From assembly GCF_000182565.1 (NCBI RefSeq), contig NW_015971541.1:580970-644969 (forward strand): a DNA stretch of 64,000 nucleotides. Reading direction: 5' to 3'. Source of the DNA: Spizellomyces punctatus DAOM BR117 (lineage: Eukaryota; Chytridiomycota; Chytridiomycetes; Spizellomycetales; Spizellomycetaceae). A program made the translations under genes and the position numbers. The notes beneath the pieces were generated by a model. The model was not told where the DNA came from, made no database searches, and worked only from the letters and a program-made list of their open reading frames with translations. Shown here piece by piece: positions 35,564-45,092 of the stretch; within the stretch, counting starts at the first letter, position 1, and the number at the start of each line of letters is the position of its first letter.

Positions 35564-38500
35564 ATGTGGCTGTTAGTGGGCAATACCGAGTCTTGTAAAG
35601 GTGGGATTGCAGAAGCCGACGTGCTTGAGCAAACTTGACTGAGGCTTGTGCCACAGAGTTCAGCATATGGCTGCAACCCGGTAGATCCTATACCGTTGGT
35701 CGCAAAGGTGAACTTAAATGCGCACACAGATTCACTTCAAGCAGCGTACCCAACTATCTGCAACTATTCCAGATTCCGACATTGTATTAGGAAGTGACAA
35801 GTCAGTTAGTCGTACACATGCAGTTCTAAGCGTCTCTCCACCCTTGGATGTGGATAAACTCGTAAGTGGCAAGACCTTGTGCTACTTAGTTGAACCTCGA
35901 AATCAACAGCGTTTACAATTCTGGGCCCTAGGTTCACCTGGATGCGCGGACACAGGTGTCGGTGAAGGATGATGCTTCAAAGTTTGGTACGTTTCTCAAT
36001 GGAGGAGCCAAACGCATTTGCGGAACAGAAGACATCAAGGAAGGTGACGTGGTGAGGTTTGGCGTGAATGAGTCAGCATTTCGGTAAGCGTACGCACACT
36101 ATGCATATCCACTTTTGTCTCCTTGTATTGAGGATGGATCAACGTTGACTCGAGTATCTCCTGGTGTAGCCTGAAATACGTCCCTGTCGTACTGTGCTGT
36201 TCTGGGCTGCGAGCGAAACAACGTGGAGAGATTAATGAATTGGCGCGACAGTATGGTTTGTTACTTGGAGAACCATTTACCATTAATGTGACTCCTAGCT
36301 GAATCCTGCCAGATTTCAAGTCCTTCAAGGATTGGACTTCGTCTTGTACACATCTGGTGGTATCGACGCTTAAAATCACCATGAAGGTCGTCCTTGCACT
36401 CGCACATCACCGTTATATCGTTGGTGAGGCATGGGTACGAGCCTTTTCCAAAGCTGATCCGAAGAATTTTGCGATGCCGGACCCACTCCAGTAAGTTGGA
36501 TACCTAATCGCGTTGGTAGTGGGGCGATGGCGACCGACCTACTCATTCTTCATGCCACTGCCTCAGATCACTGCCAGTAGCGACAGACGACTCTTTGGAT
36601 TTGAGCAAGGTCTCCTTTGCGCCGGATCCAAGTCGTGCGATAGTGCTGACTGGTCATCAATTCGTCGTTTTCAGTGACGAAGAGGTGGGCAGTGTATTAT
36701 TTCCTTGATACGGTTTGGTATCTTAGCCCTTGTATTTTGCTAGTTCAAAAATTTGCAAAAAGTTGTGACCGCAGCAGGTGGTGAAATTTACAACTGGTCC
36801 GGAATTCAGCAACAGAATGGGATGGAACGCCTGCAAGACGCGTTGCGGGGCCTGCACAAGCCATGTGTCGTGCTCCCTAATGGACAACTTAGCGGAACTG
36901 TGATGTCGGCCATAACCCTGTATGTCAATCTTTCACTCTTCCAAATTGTCACCTCTATGTATGTTCATAACGAACCCGTAGGTTGCGTCTGAGGTTGATC
37001 CCTCAAGATGATATTGCAAAAGCAATATTATTTGTCTCTGGTGACCCATATTGCAATAACATGGAATCGCCTGCTACCGAACCAAATGGGTTTACCTCAC
37101 CCGTTGGCGATCAACCTCAGTCCGCCATTGAATCAAATCGCCAACCATCGACATCGCAATCGTTGCGAGTACCGAAGGAAGAATCATTAGTACGATATAT
37201 TTTTTTTCACGATGGTTGAACCCGTCATCAGATGACGTGATCTAATTGAATAGGCACCATTACGACCGGGACTTATACCAGTACGAAAAGGTTTCGATGA
37301 CTTTTTGGATAATCTGATTGATGGGACCATAGGATTGTCATCCATCCCCCAAGATACCTCGGTATGTCTAGGTGCAGCAGCATTCAAACCGCTGAGCTTA
37401 TGACGATCTGAGCATGAGACACACTAGGGCCAAAGTCAGGTCAAATCTGAACACGATTCGGCACCCAAAGAGCGCCCTTCCGTTGTGTCGTTAGCTGAGA
37501 AGCTTGGTCTTAAAAGCCGTACAGATTCCTGGGATGGTCAAAAGCTGACTAATAGTATAGGCGAGATCCGAGACGAGGAAACGCTGCAGCGATCAGATCC
37601 ATCGCGACGAAAACGGAGGAGAGGCGATGTTAGTGGCGAGTCGGTCAAATGTGTGAACGATCAGAACCGGCCGACAACACCAGACGGCGCTAGCGAGAAG
37701 CGACAAAGGCGAATGGATGAGATCGATTCGATCATCAATCCAGGAGAAACGGCCCCCCATCCGATCCTAGAAGCATCCCCTGGTGGGATTAGTCATGAGA
37801 AGACTAAACAAATAGGTTGCGCTGATACGCTAAAAACTCCAAATGGAGCTCTAAAAGTCCCAGTGCTGTCCAGTATGTCCATGAAGGGCGTTGAGGACGC
37901 TCCCGAGGATGCTACCAGATTGCTACAGAAGCTAGCCAGGGAAGGACAGTCTCAGACGGAAACCAGCGTCAGTCGGACATTGGAAGATGTCCAAGATTTG
38001 AAAGGGCTTGTCAGTGTGGAAGTCGTGCCATTAGTTATAGGGCGACCATCACCCCCACCGACCATAGCACGAGGCATTGGACCAAATTTCAAGCGCTTTC
38101 AGAAGGTACGTGCTCATTGACAACTAAGTGGTCAGTTTCTATTAACCCAGGACTGGTGTAGAATCATTACCCGCAAAAAGATATATTACAGCGACGAATT
38201 ATAAGAAACTTACAGCGTGAGTTATAAAGATCATTGCAGTCAAACGTACAAAGTTCTCAACGTTAAACGACTGCTTTTGGAGATAGCGTACGAAAAAGGC
38301 GGGCTGCGAGTACTTGGTAGTGACGGACAGGGATGGTTACAAGCCAAGCTGACTCCTAACAGCAAGCGTAATGAACAGCGTGATAGGCATGTACGCACCT
38401 TTAACAACCACGAGAGTGAAAAGGAAGACGACGATAACGAAGTTGATGTAAAAGATGACATGGAGAGTGTGATTTTAGCCAATGATGATGCCGCGGAGAC

Positions 38501-38600
38501 GAGTGCACCAGATGGTCCACCGACTGTTAATAGGATTAGCCTGGACGAGCATAGTCAGCAAGGATTTCTCCAGTTTGCGGCGAGGCGAAGTAGGCGATGA
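35564..38600 (+). CDS. NBS1: Nibrin/NBS1 subunit of the MRE11-RAD50-NBS1 complex
   Basis: DNA double-strand-break sensor that brings MRE11-RAD50 and ATM/Tel1 to breaks. ATG 35564 gives MWLLVGNTES, close to the MW start of animal nibrin. An FHA domain is built over three exons (SIWLQPGRSYTVGRK, DSDIVLGSDKSVSRTHAVL, KFGTFLNGG, EGDVVRFGV). Two BRCT-like regions follow (FQVLQGLDFVLYTSGG...VVLALAHHRYIVGEAWVRAF, and HQFVVFSDEEFKNLQKVVTAAGGEIYNW). A long disordered middle leads to GIGPNFKRFQK, matching the conserved PNFKRFKK block next to the MRE11-binding segment. The tail is acidic and ends GFLQFAARRSRR, resembling the aromatic-basic ATM-binding C-terminus of nibrin. Around ten short introns are inferred; exon edges in the BRCT part are approximate. 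Confidence 0.86.
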
Positions 38601-38962
38601 CTTGGAAGGTATCTAAAATCTACTATGAAAAAAAACAATGCCCACTGTCCTTTTTGATTGTCGTCGAGCGAGGTTCGATCTGATTACGGCATTCTGCTGT
38701 GCCGTTATTTCCGACCAATAGAATTGCTCCACGAAGTGTGATAAGAAGTCGGGCCACCGAAGCTGCCCTTTCCCAGCCCTTCTTGCTGGTCACTCGTCAT
38801 TTTGCATCTCCGTTCAAAAACGAGCTGTTATCGCCAACGGCAATCTCATCTACATTTCACGGCACAAGAGTGTGCATAGCTTTTGCGGCAGGACTTTCTT
38901 TAGCCGCTTTTTGATTATTTCTATCAGTCGCAGTCAACCCCGTCGCCCTCGTCACTCTTCCA
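38601..38962. other. Promoter and 5' leader of the bZIP gene
   Basis: These 362 bases follow the nibrin stop and precede ATG 38963. The only open stretch (38699-38914, plus) lacks an ATG and resembles nothing. I take it as the 3' end of one gene plus the promoter of the next. Confidence 0.45.
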
Positions 38963-40099
38963 ATGTCGTTCCCTTTCCAGCCAACGGAACGTTTATATGC
39001 GAGTGTGACAGGGGGCGGCGAAAGCTTGGGAATATGGGGTCCAGGTAACATAGCCTTCCCGGACTTGGACGATTTCGCATCTCTGCTCTCGGGGGCTGCA
39101 CCCTCGACGGAAGCCGGGAGTCTCCCGACACCCCCGCTAGGTGAAAACCTAGAATTAGGTGGAGGACGCCACTCCACTGTTGAAGATTTGGAGGCCTTCT
39201 TGTTGGGGAGCGCTGATATACCTACTGTACCACCGTCCATGGGTATCGCGAATGCTTTCCAGGACACAGATTTTGTTTTTGCCGATGTTATGGCATCGAC
39301 AGGCTCGTCGCCACAGACGACCGCAATGAGTGCCACTGTGGAGGGTCAACACTGCCGATCTGCGCTAGATACCCTACCTTCCACTGCGTCAAAGACTCGG
39401 CCGGGGCAACCAATGTCTCCAGTGTCAATAACGTCGAATGATGAAGCACCAATCAGCGAAGTGGAGCCAAAGAGTCTTGGCAAGCGCCGAAAGTTAACTG
39501 CTGAAGAGAAAGATCAAAGAGCGAAAGAGAGGTAACTAGACAGTAATAAGCAAAGCGTTCTTTGGGATGATTGCACGTTTTGACTTGTGTTGCAAAAGGG
39601 CGATTCGTAATCGACAAGCAGCTCAAGAATCCCGCGACAAGAAGCGCAAGTACATTGATGACCTCGAAGCGACAAACGCGCATCTTTCACAACAGAACGT
39701 GGAGCTTACCCAACGACTCGAGTCGATCGAGCGCACGAACCAGTCTTTGACCTCCCGCATTGAAGACCTTGTGTCCCAGCTTGCTTCTTTCCGAAAACGA
39801 TTTAAATCTTCCGACGAATCTGAATTCCTCGCGCTTGGCGCTCTTTCATCCGACCCAGCAGCGGTCGCATCCCAGCAGCGGATGTTGTCAAGCAAGAGGA
39901 ATTCGAAGAGCCTTGCGACGACTGCGCAAGGCACCTCAGCTTCGAAGAGTTCTTCAACCTCGACCCAGGCTCACCCGCTGGCTGCGATGGTGGTGGTGAC
40001 TCTTTTCCAATCGATGGTCTATATGATCACGACATCAAGAGTCTTCTCGCCTTTGACCAGCCTTTTGACCTTGGGTTCCAGGTTGAAGAATTCTGCTGA
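38963..40099 (+). CDS. HAC1: HAC1/XBP1-type bZIP transcription factor with a predicted IRE1-spliced intron
   Basis: Predicted master activator of the unfolded protein response. ATG 38963 opens 190 residues rich in Ser/Pro/Asp ending KRRKLTAEEKDQRAKER. A spliceosomal intron (about 39533-39599) joins to AIRNRQAAQESRDKKRK, a basic region with the N-x7-R pattern (NRQAAQESR) shared with XBP1 and HacA, and then a leucine-zipper-like coiled coil (39655-39790). Downstream lie twin hairpins with CAGCAGC loops (39851-39884). Removing the 17 nt between their cut sites (39859-39875) moves translation into a second frame reading ..DVVKQEEFEEPCDDCARH, SFEEFFNLDPGS, IKSLLAFDQPFDLGF, an acidic/aromatic tail like an activation domain, with TGA at 40097-40099. 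Unspliced, the first frame runs to TAG 40251-40253 with a basic, unremarkable tail. The coordinates given are for the spliced form. Confidence 0.88.
39851..39884 (+). other. Twin-hairpin non-canonical (IRE1-type) splice element; intron 39859-39875
   Basis: Hairpin 1 is CGACC-CAGCAGC-GGTCG at 39851-39867; hairpin 2 is CATCC-CAGCAGC-GGATG at 39868-39884. Each has a perfect 5-bp stem and a 7-nt loop fitting the CNGCNGN consensus of HAC1/XBP1 splice sites. The two abut without a spare base. Cutting after the third loop base, as in XBP1 (CNG^CNGN), releases 17 nt (39859-39875). The intron lacks GT-AG ends, and 17 is not a multiple of three, so removal changes the frame. Confidence 0.88.
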
Positions 40100-40253
40100 G
40101 GGTCCGGTCGATCTAAAAATTAATCGTGGAGAATCCTGGCGTCAAATGCGGACAGGGATTGGGCTTTTGCCAGATCTCGATGGGTATTATTCAACACAGC
40201 CATGCTCCCGGTTAGAGAAATTTCCGGTTTTGCGAAAGATATGGGCGATGTAG

Positions 40254-40688
40254 ACCAACGTGAGGCTTAATACTTTTTGATTCACCCGGGCGCCAACGAG
40301 TCCTTCTTGCTCATTTCTAGGTGTTTGAGGAATAATATTTTTTTTTTTCATGTCTATGTAGTTGGTTTGTTCTTTTAGTTATGGCCCAAAATGGGGCATG
40401 TAAATAGAGAAATATTCATTATTTTGGTTTATATCATTCCTTGGAAACCTGCTGTGCATCTTTCATTGACAAAGTAATGAATACCAGCATGTTCCAATTC
40501 TTCATCCCTAGATGCCTCTGTGTTGTGTCATACAGGGGATTCATTGCTCTGGGAATCTGAATTGTACTCCGTCGATCTGAAGCTGGTGACGTGTTCCTGT
40601 AATCGAATGTATCTGTGCAGTGCTATTTGTGCAACTGGGAATAGAGACAGTTCCGTAAGGCTCATCTGATATGCAAATACTCATGTTT
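40254..40688. other. Intergenic between convergent HAC1 and EMC2
   Basis: The 435 bases hold T-rich runs near 40335 and no recognisable ORF. Both neighbouring genes end here, so it should contain two 3' UTRs. Confidence 0.5.
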
Positions 40689-41651
40689 CTACTCTTGACA
40701 TTGTAGCCATCCTTTCGCAACTAATGCCAGCGTTGCCCCCTCTTTACCTTGCTTCTCATACAACGCCGACAATCTGTCCCCAGAAAGTTTTTGCAATGCC
40801 ACCAACGTGCCCTCCTCAACAGGTTCCACATCTTGGTTCTTATTATCGCTCACCACTGACGATGTCCCTTTTGAACCTTTGCCAGACGGTCTCTGCTTTG
40901 AGCGTTGGTCTAGTAGTGCACTCGATGCCAGACGGAGCCCATATAATGCCCGCAAATTGTCTTTACATAGCTCCAAACCAGAGCAGTAATATTTGACGGC
41001 AAGATCGAGCTTCCCCAGGGTATACAACAGGTCGGCATAGCGGATGTGATAAAGATGGTTCTGAGGACGTAGCAATAAAAGCTCCTCGAAACAGAATGCG
41101 GCCTGTTGATACATGCTCTCTCCAATGTAAAGTGATGCAAGTTCGGCCCACGCCTCCACGTCCTGCATAAAAGCGTCCACATACGTCACGAGTCGTTCGA
41201 TAGCTTCCGTACGCTTGCCTTGGGAGCTTAACACGGCTACTAGTCGCTTATGGGTCAACACATTTATTTCGTCCTGTTCGAGGGCAGTTTGGTAAATTTC
41301 GATTGCCTTATCAAAGTCACCTTCGGCTTCCTTCAATAAGCCATACAGCCGTTGTACACGGACGGAGGACTTGAAGGGGAAGCGCTTCTCGATTGTTGCA
41401 AGGTGAGTCTTCGCAATATCAATGTTTCCTGTGTCAAGGGCAGCAACGAACACTTGTTCGAGGACGGCAAACCTCTCGATATCGCCGAAGGAAGCAGTCT
41501 TGAGGAGGTGAGAGCCATGGGAGAGGACCTCGGCAGGATCGTAGTGCGGTGGGAGATCTTCTGCGCCAACCGAGACTGGATCCGCGGTGCCCGTTCGCAG
41601 TGTGGCGAGTTTCTGACGGGCATTCGTAACGTTAAAGTTTGGAGGTGCCAT
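40689..41651 (-). CDS. EMC2: ER membrane protein complex subunit 2 (EMC2/TTC35)
   Basis: TPR-repeat subunit on the cytosolic face of the ER membrane insertase that helps insert tail-anchored and multi-pass proteins. A single 320-residue exon begins at ATG 41651 (MAPPNFNVTNARQ); the frame is open further upstream but without an ATG. TPR-like helices carry family phrases: VQRLYGLLKEAEGDFDKAIEI, VLTHKRLVAVLSSQGK, VEAWAELASLYIGESMYQQA, AAFCFEELLLLRPQNHLYHI and DNLRALYGLRLASSAL. The tail ends at TAG 40689-40691. It shares a 140-base divergent promoter with the Costars gene and sits tail-to-tail with the bZIP UPR gene. Confidence 0.94.
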   Translation of the reverse strand: MAPPNFNVTNARQKLATLRTGTADPVSVGAEDLPPHYDPAEVLSHGSHLLKTASFGDIERFAVLEQVFVAALDTGNIDIAKTHLATIEKRFPFKSSVRVQRLYGLLKEAEGDFDKAIEIYQTALEQDEINVLTHKRLVAVLSSQGKRTEAIERLVTYVDAFMQDVEAWAELASLYIGESMYQQAAFCFEELLLLRPQNHLYHIRYADLLYTLGKLDLAVKYYCSGLELCKDNLRALYGLRLASSALLDQRSKQRPSGKGSKGTSSVVSDNKNQDVEPVEEGTLVALQKLSGDRLSALYEKQGKEGATLALVAKGWLQCQE

Positions 41652-41791
41652 TGTTGTTGTCGGTCTACGGATCGCCTTTGGGTTGGACACTCTGAATACC
41701 ACTTGCTGGCTTGTTGGCTGTGCCACAACGCGCACGTACGCCTTCACCGTTCCTCTTGGCTCACCACCTGAGGTCTGCGTGATTTTGCAAG

Positions 41792-42100
41792 ATGGTGAAC
41801 GTTGACGAAGAAGTTGACCTACTCAAGCGCGAAATAAAGCGTCTTGGAACGCAAGATCCGTCTACAGGCAAGACGTCCGTAAAGTTTGGAAAGTTGGTCA
41901 GGGACGACGAATGTGCAAACATTTGTGAGTTTGCAGCGCTCCGCGAGAATGTCGAAAACCCTGTGCTAAATGAACCTTTTATTTCAGTCGAAGCCATAGT
42001 TGGCACTCTTCGGGCAGCCAAAAAGCGGAAAATAGTCGCTTATGATGGAGAAATACTCCTCCAAGGTCCTCACGACAATGTCGACATAGTGTTACTTTAA
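41792..42100 (+). CDS. Costars-domain protein (ABRACL-like)
   Basis: Small protein made almost entirely of a Costars domain, linked to actin and cell motility in amoebae and animals. ATG 41792 gives MVNVDEEVDLLKREIKRLG, then TSVKFGKLVRDDECANI and, after an intron, VGTLRAAKKRKIVAYDGEIL and LLQGPHDNVDIVLL. The intron at 41925-41987 has GTGAGT...TTTCAG ends and is exactly 63 nt without a stop, so the unspliced frame stays open. Splicing restores the family phrase ANIFEAIVGTL, giving about 81 residues, the normal size. An unspliced product would be 102 residues with an insertion in the domain core. Confidence 0.93.
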   Translation: MVNVDEEVDLLKREIKRLGTQDPSTGKTSVKFGKLVRDDECANICEFAALRENVENPVLNEPFISVEAIVGTLRAAKKRKIVAYDGEILLQGPHDNVDIVLL

Positions 42101-42264
42101 ATCGACGAACAAAGTCGTAACTAAAGTTAGCTGTTCAACACACCGGGTGCCACGGTCCTTTTTTGCCACAATACTGCTCATGATATGCAGGAAGGCATAT
42201 ATTACATAAAGATTGGACGAAATACACAATGTTATACATTCGCTGATATTGGCAAGTCAATCCC

Positions 42265-43376
42265 TCACTGCTCCTTAAGAACTGGTGTGCTGTTCCTCTG
42301 GGAATCCTTCACAATCTCTGGAGCCGACTTCTCAATGTCACATGCCCAGAGAGCAGCGCCAACCGTGCTCGTAGCCGTGAAAACGACGCCCAGGAACGGG
42401 ATCAACTGAAGTAGCAAGGCCAAAGTTCCGAATGCGGTGTAAGCTCCTTTCTGAGATTCAATGAAGGAATGTACTTGATCCGACGTCCACCCTTTCAGCT
42501 GGAAGTACTGTGCATGGAATGCCTGGCCCGTTCTTCGACCATTCAAGATGAAGAATACAAGCGGTCCAATAACCGGGATGAAGTTAAGAGGAAGTGTCAG
42601 GAGATACCGGGCGATGGCGGCAGGAGAAAAGCGATCCATTGTCCTTTTAGCAGCCTTGGCTATGCGCGACTGCTTCTTTGGATTACGGGCTACCAGCGCT
42701 GCCTGGCCGCAATGCACAAGAGTGCGATTGAACAGATCGTCCAGTAGGGGCTCCAGGAACAAAGCCTACCGAGCCAAAGGAGTCATCCTCATTAAATGGG
42801 CATGTAACTTATGCGTGCAATGTCAAAACTCCAAGATACCTTGACAACCAAAGAGACAACCAACCATGACTCAACCAAGACGAGAACTACAGCTCCTGGG
42901 ATGCCGAGAAAAGGCGTAGCGAATAGGGAGAGAAACGCAGCCTGGGGAACGAACTTAGAGACAAAGATTAACAAACGTCCATCGTCCCATGTGCTAAAGA
43001 CTTCTCCAGAAGCACCACTAATTCTCACTCACAGTAATAAAGAACATTGCGATAGTGATAGCTAGTGAGGTAAGCGTCGCTTGTGCCACAGCTCCGCCAA
43101 TGGGTTTGTACAAGTCCGAATGACTGAAAAAGTACCCGATGCCTGACAAAGATCACATTAGAAATCGCCGCCCATCTCTTCGCCCTCATTTATTGCGGAA
43201 ATTGATATACCTTTTATGGGATACACATATGCACCTTTTGAAGCGGTACAAACACTGGAAATTTGCTCCACCATTTCATTGCCAATCTCTCGTGTAAAGC
43301 CTGACGGATCAGATTTGAACTCTCCCATGCGTTTACGCATAATCGCGGTTGTTTCGCGAAGCTCGTTAAAAGGCAT
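42265..43376 (-). CDS. EI24/RRT8-like multi-pass membrane protein
   Basis: Multi-pass membrane protein resembling the fungal Rrt8/Lds group, which is associated with lipid droplets and the spore wall in yeast, and more distantly EI24/CysZ. Start ATG 43376 is preferred (MPFNELRETTAIMRKRMGEF); an in-frame ATG at 43469 is possible. Exons encode hydrophobic helices at about 43040-43130, 42830-42960 (PQAAFLSLFATPFLGIPGAV, VLVLVESWLVVSLVVKV) and 42590-42330 (FIPVIGPLVFFILNGRR, ALLLQLIPFLGVVFTATS). The central phrase ILNGRRTGQAFHAQYFQLKG is typical of the group. Four short introns. The substrate or exact role is unknown. Confidence 0.78.
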
Positions 43377-43593
43377 GATGGCTGTTGAATTCGATGCAGA
43401 AAAAGCTAGACGACAAGGGAATACGAGAACGCAGGCCTTGATGGTGATCCCATACGCTGGTGACATCATCAGAGGTTCAGTGAGGCTTGGATTGCTTATG
43501 TTATTGCTGCCGTAAGCTGCCGATCCCTAAACGGGGAAACGGTGTGATCGTCCCTCTGTTGTTCAGCTTGTTGCACAACGATCTACATCAGCA

Positions 43594-44959
43594 ATGGGAA
43601 ACGGTCCGTCCAAGATTCCTCTGAACGGCTTAGCGGTTGTCATTACAGGCTGTGATACGGGATTTGGTTATGAAACCGCGCTCCAGCTCGCCGCGTCAAA
43701 CTCAATTGTCTATGCAACCTGTCTTACAGCCGCTGGCGTGAAGAATTTTGAAAGGTTGCGGGCAGAGCAGCCAAATCTGTATGGAACCTTAAGGCCCTAC
43801 CAGCTAGACGTAACCGATTGGGAAGCATGCGAACGCTTTGGCAAGTTGATTGAAGAGCAAGTCCAAGACGGTTTATTGTAATCCCCGTAAAACAAGCGTT
43901 CTCTGCTCCTTCTTTCACTCAAACTATATTTGAATAGTGGCCTGGTCAATAACGCGGGAATAAATTCTGGATCCTACTTCAGCTGGTCTACCATAGCCGA
44001 AATCCGCAAGGTACTCCAAGGCTGGACAAACTGTCAAGTATGCTATTGACGGCCGCAATCTTTCTGACAGGTTATGGACGTCAACTACATGGGCGCGGTG
44101 CACATGATGAAGGTTAGAAAGGTGACAGTTCCGCGCCTGTCATGTCAAAATTTAAATCTCTTTGGCTTCCCAGGCATTGATGCCTTCTTTGCGTCGATTT
44201 GTGACCCTCAATCCTACCGGACACGCCCCACGCATTGTTAACATCACCTCTGTAGCGGGGCGAACGGTGGCCCCCATTATTCCAGGTGAGAAGTCTTGCA
44301 GTATCAGGGTTTTCTTGAGCGGACCTCATCATGACTGTTCCTTTCGCGGCGGGTCAAGCCTACTGCGCCTCTAAGCATGCTCTCGAAGCCATGTCCGATG
44401 GCGTGCGTATGGAGCTGCGGCATTTTGGCATTCGCGTCGCTATTATTGAGCCGTGGTTTGCAAGGTACGTCTGCTGTGTCACTTCTGCGGGGAGAGGGGT
44501 GATATCATCCTGCCAGGGTAAGGAACATTTTCCTCTACAGCACTCCTTTGGTTGTGGGAAATGAAGATGGAAGGTCTAAGCAGATCCGTGAACGTTATGA
44601 AAGCTTACCGCATCGCGAAGATTATGGCAAAGCCTTTTTGGATCATCACATCGGTCGTCTTAATATCCCGCCGCCAATGACAATGGAGCCCATCAAAGTT
44701 GTACGAACGATCATACGTGCTTTGCAATCTCAAGAGCCAAGGTAAGTTGTTTTGGTTTATCTCAAGAGTCCTGACACTCCTGACCACGCAATTCGGGTGC
44801 TGTAGACATAGATATATCGTTGGGGCTATGGGCGCTGTGTCCATTTTTCTCTACAGTTTTCTCCCTAGTTGGCTTAGCGACAGAATGGTTCGCTTGCCTG
44901 TCCCTCCGGCTGCAACTGTCAAAAATGGCCGACAGGGCTTATTGTCTTGGATTGCTTAG
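43594..44959 (+). CDS. Short-chain dehydrogenase/reductase (retinol/3-ketosteroid dehydrogenase-like)
   Basis: Classical SDR fold oxidoreductase using NAD(P). ATG 43594; the cofactor motif TGCDTGFG appears near residue 20, NNAG (43949 region) in the next exon, the catalytic serine in VNITSVAG, and the catalytic YCASK at about 44360-44375, followed by FGIRVAIIEPWF. The C-terminal segment has a hydrophobic stretch (VGAMGAVSIFLYSFLPSWL), suggesting membrane association as in the retinol dehydrogenase/17-beta-HSD6 subgroup. Five short introns. Substrate cannot be called. Stop TAG 44957-44959. Confidence 0.9.
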
Positions 44960-45092
44960 ATCCACGGTGCCTGACAGCGTATGATGGCTTCGTACCATAG
45001 CTATAGTTTTAGACATATGGACTGCCTTTAAACCCTTTGAAGGGAGGATGCGCCTGACCTGTTTACTCATATGATACTCGTATTGAACATCC

